A DNA stretch of 64,000 nt from an uncultured bacterium (GTDB lineage: Bacteria; CAIJMQ01). Every line of letters begins with the position of its first letter. Position 1 is the stretch's first letter. The stretch lies in the NCBI GenBank assembly GCA_903821905.1, contig CAIJMQ010000121.1, positions 7,657 to 71,656 on the forward strand, written 5' to 3'. The position numbers and the translations under genes are program-made. Shown here piece after piece: positions 62,826 to 64,000 of the stretch. The notes under the pieces are model-generated. The model had not been told where the DNA came from and ran no database searches. It was given only the letters and a program-made list of their open reading frames with translations.

Positions 62826-63892
62826 TTTTTAGATGTCTCCTCCTGCAATTTAGTCTTCATAGACTCAATATCAACACATCGAGTCATTACTTCTTCATAA
62901 GAAATCAGTCTTTGCTGGTAGAGTTTAAGAAGATTGTCGTCCATTGTCATCATTCCATATCGTGCCCCAGTCTGAATAAAAGAAGTTATTCTATAAGTTT
63001 TCCTTTCACGTATAAGTGCCTGAATTGCCGGTATGGCAACCATTATCTCAAAAGCAGCTACTCTCCCCTTTCCGGAAGGTTTAGGTATTAATTGTTGCGA
63101 GATGACACCAACAATATTAGAAGCCATCTGGACACGGGCTTGTTCTTGTTGTGCAAGAGGGAAAGCATCTATTACCCTATCAACACTCTGAGCAGCACCT
63201 GTTGTATGAAGAGTAGCAAAAACTAAATGTCCGGTTTCTGCAGCCATAAGAGCAGCTTCCATAGTTATCAAATCTCTCATTTCTCCCACAAGAATAACAT
63301 CAGGGTCTTGTCTTAACGCTCTCATAAGTCCTTCTTTGAAACTTGTTACATCTGAACCTATCTCCCGCTGCGTAACGATACTTTTTTTGTTTTCATGGAA
63401 ATATTCTATCGGGTCTTCTATAGTAACTATATGACAATCCATTTTTACATTTATAAAATCTATCATCGTAGCTAAAGTTGTAGTCTTACCACTTCCCGTT
63501 GGACCTGTAACCAAAATAAGTCCACGGGGACGATATAGAAGTTCTTTAATTTTATCTGGCAAACCAAGTTGTTCGAAACTCAACAATCTATAGGGTATAA
63601 GTCTTAAAGATAATCCTATGGTTCCTCTTTCGTAAAAAACAGCTACTCTGAATCTGGCTAAATCCCCAAAGCTAAACCCAAAATCTGTATTTCCTAACTC
63701 TCTTATTCTTTTTTGATGGATAGGCGTGGTAATACTTCTCATAAATCTTTCAGTATCTTCAGGTTTTAAAGGAGGATAATCCAGTTCATGCAATGAACCA
63801 TGGATTCTTAAAACAGGAGGTTTACGTACTTTTAGATGTAGATCGGAAGCATCTTCATCAACAACAATCTTTAATAACTCGGATATTTCCAT
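62822..63892 (-). CDS. pilT: Twitching motility/retraction ATPase PilT
   Basis: This 356-residue ATPase has the PilT-type N-terminus (LLKIVVDEDASDLHLKVRKPPVLRI), Walker A GPTGSGKT (130-137), Walker B DVILVGEMRD, and the retraction motif in the form AIQALIRERK; the usual AIRNLIR is thus partly changed. PilT depolymerises the pilus. Its presence shows that at least one machine encoded here can retract, unlike a pure type II secretion system. The ribosome site GAGGT lies about 9 bases before the ATG. Confidence 0.95.
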   Translation of the reverse strand: MEISELLKIVVDEDASDLHLKVRKPPVLRIHGSLHELDYPPLKPEDTERFMRSITTPIHQKRIRELGNTDFGFSFGDLARFRVAVFYERGTIGLSLRLIPYRLLSFEQLGLPDKIKELLYRPRGLILVTGPTGSGKTTTLATMIDFINVKMDCHIVTIEDPIEYFHENKKSIVTQREIGSDVTSFKEGLMRALRQDPDVILVGEMRDLITMEAALMAAETGHLVFATLHTTGAAQSVDRVIDAFPLAQQEQARVQMASNIVGVISQQLIPKPSGKGRVAAFEIMVAIPAIQALIRERKTYRITSFIQTGARYGMMTMDDNLLKLYQQRLISYEEVMTRCVDIESMKTKLQEETSKK

Positions 63893-63920
63893 TTCAACTT
63901 ACCTCACTTTATAAAATTTA

Positions 63921-64000
63921 TTATTCTTCCACATCCACGATATCACTTTGAGTAGTTGATATGACTTCTTCTATTGTGGTTATACCTTTACAAGCCTTAA
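63921..64000 (-). CDS. C-terminal end of another PilB/GspE-type ATPase (cut by window edge)
   Basis: The minus strand from 64000 to the TAA at 63921-63923 encodes the last 25 residues, KACKGITTIEEVISTTQSDI followed by an acidic tail. The segment GITTIEEVI is the conserved end of PilB/GspE ATPases (compare GLTTIEEVIRGT at the end of the ATPase at 61119-62825). The gene is 28 bp upstream of pilT. It would make a third motor ATPase in the cluster. Only this short piece is visible. Confidence 0.75.
   Translation of the reverse strand, partial: KACKGITTIEEVISTTQSDIVDVEE

Overview
The window is AT-rich, densely coded DNA from a diderm (Gram-negative type) bacterium. The evidence is a secretin, GspC/PilP-, PilO- and GspM-like inner-membrane proteins, pseudopilins, a lipoprotein pathway (LspA, Lgt) and two sigma-54 type promoters. 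The mix of a chimeric type IV pilus/type II secretion machine, very large DUF2341/LamG/NHL proteins, a gingipain-like (C25) protein and CFI-box C-termini suggests an uncultivated candidate-phylum lineage. I cannot assign a phylum from sequence alone.

Layout. 1-1.9 kb: truA (partial, minus), a metallo-beta-lactamase-fold hydrolase and a Xer recombinase. 1.9-8.2 kb: a complete five-gene oligopeptide ABC transporter operon (oppABCDF order, minus) with a good promoter that is divergent from ileS. 8.3-12.7 kb: ileS, a DksA/TraR-type zinc protein, lspA and lgt (plus). 12.7-20.5 kb: a secreted-protease operon (minus) with a separate C25-type propeptide gene, a C25-fold protein that seems to lack both catalytic residues, a lipoprotein and an HExxH metalloprotease. 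The two large proteins end in nearly identical CFI-box domains. 20.8-39.4 kb: a tightly packed run of 19 minus-strand genes. It holds a PilM-PilN fusion, PilO-like, GspC/PilP-like, two TPR proteins, a secretin split over two genes, a stand-alone 5' nuclease, coaE, rho, rpmE, prfA, prmC and gspG-H-I-J-K-L-M. 39.6-57.0 kb: a second pseudopilin operon (five small prepilins and a 1301-residue GspK-like protein) that ends in a 3569-residue secreted multidomain protein. 57.2-64 kb: histidine kinase, NtrC-family regulator, GspF/PilC, GspE/PilB, PilT and the 3' end of another PilB/GspE-type ATPase.

How it may fit together. I find near-consensus sigma-54 promoters (GG-N10-GC) in front of the second pseudopilin operon (57071-57086) and in front of the protease operon (20583-20598). 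Each has, about 75-105 bp upstream, the same 18-bp dyad, TGTGA-N8-TCACA (57159-57176 and 20701-20718). The kinase/NtrC-type pair beside the pilin operon, with an intact GAFTGA loop, is the obvious candidate activator. My main hypothesis is a two-component, sigma-54 regulon that co-expresses a specialised pseudopilus with a giant tip or cargo protein, and a set of secreted CFI-box proteases, all served by the constitutive T4P/T2SS-like machine encoded nearby. The regulon link is inference; the promoter and dyad sequences are directly visible.

No tRNA, rRNA, CRISPR array, insertion sequence or prepilin peptidase was seen. The only gene-free stretch over 300 bases is 20457-20809, which holds the protease promoter and dyads.
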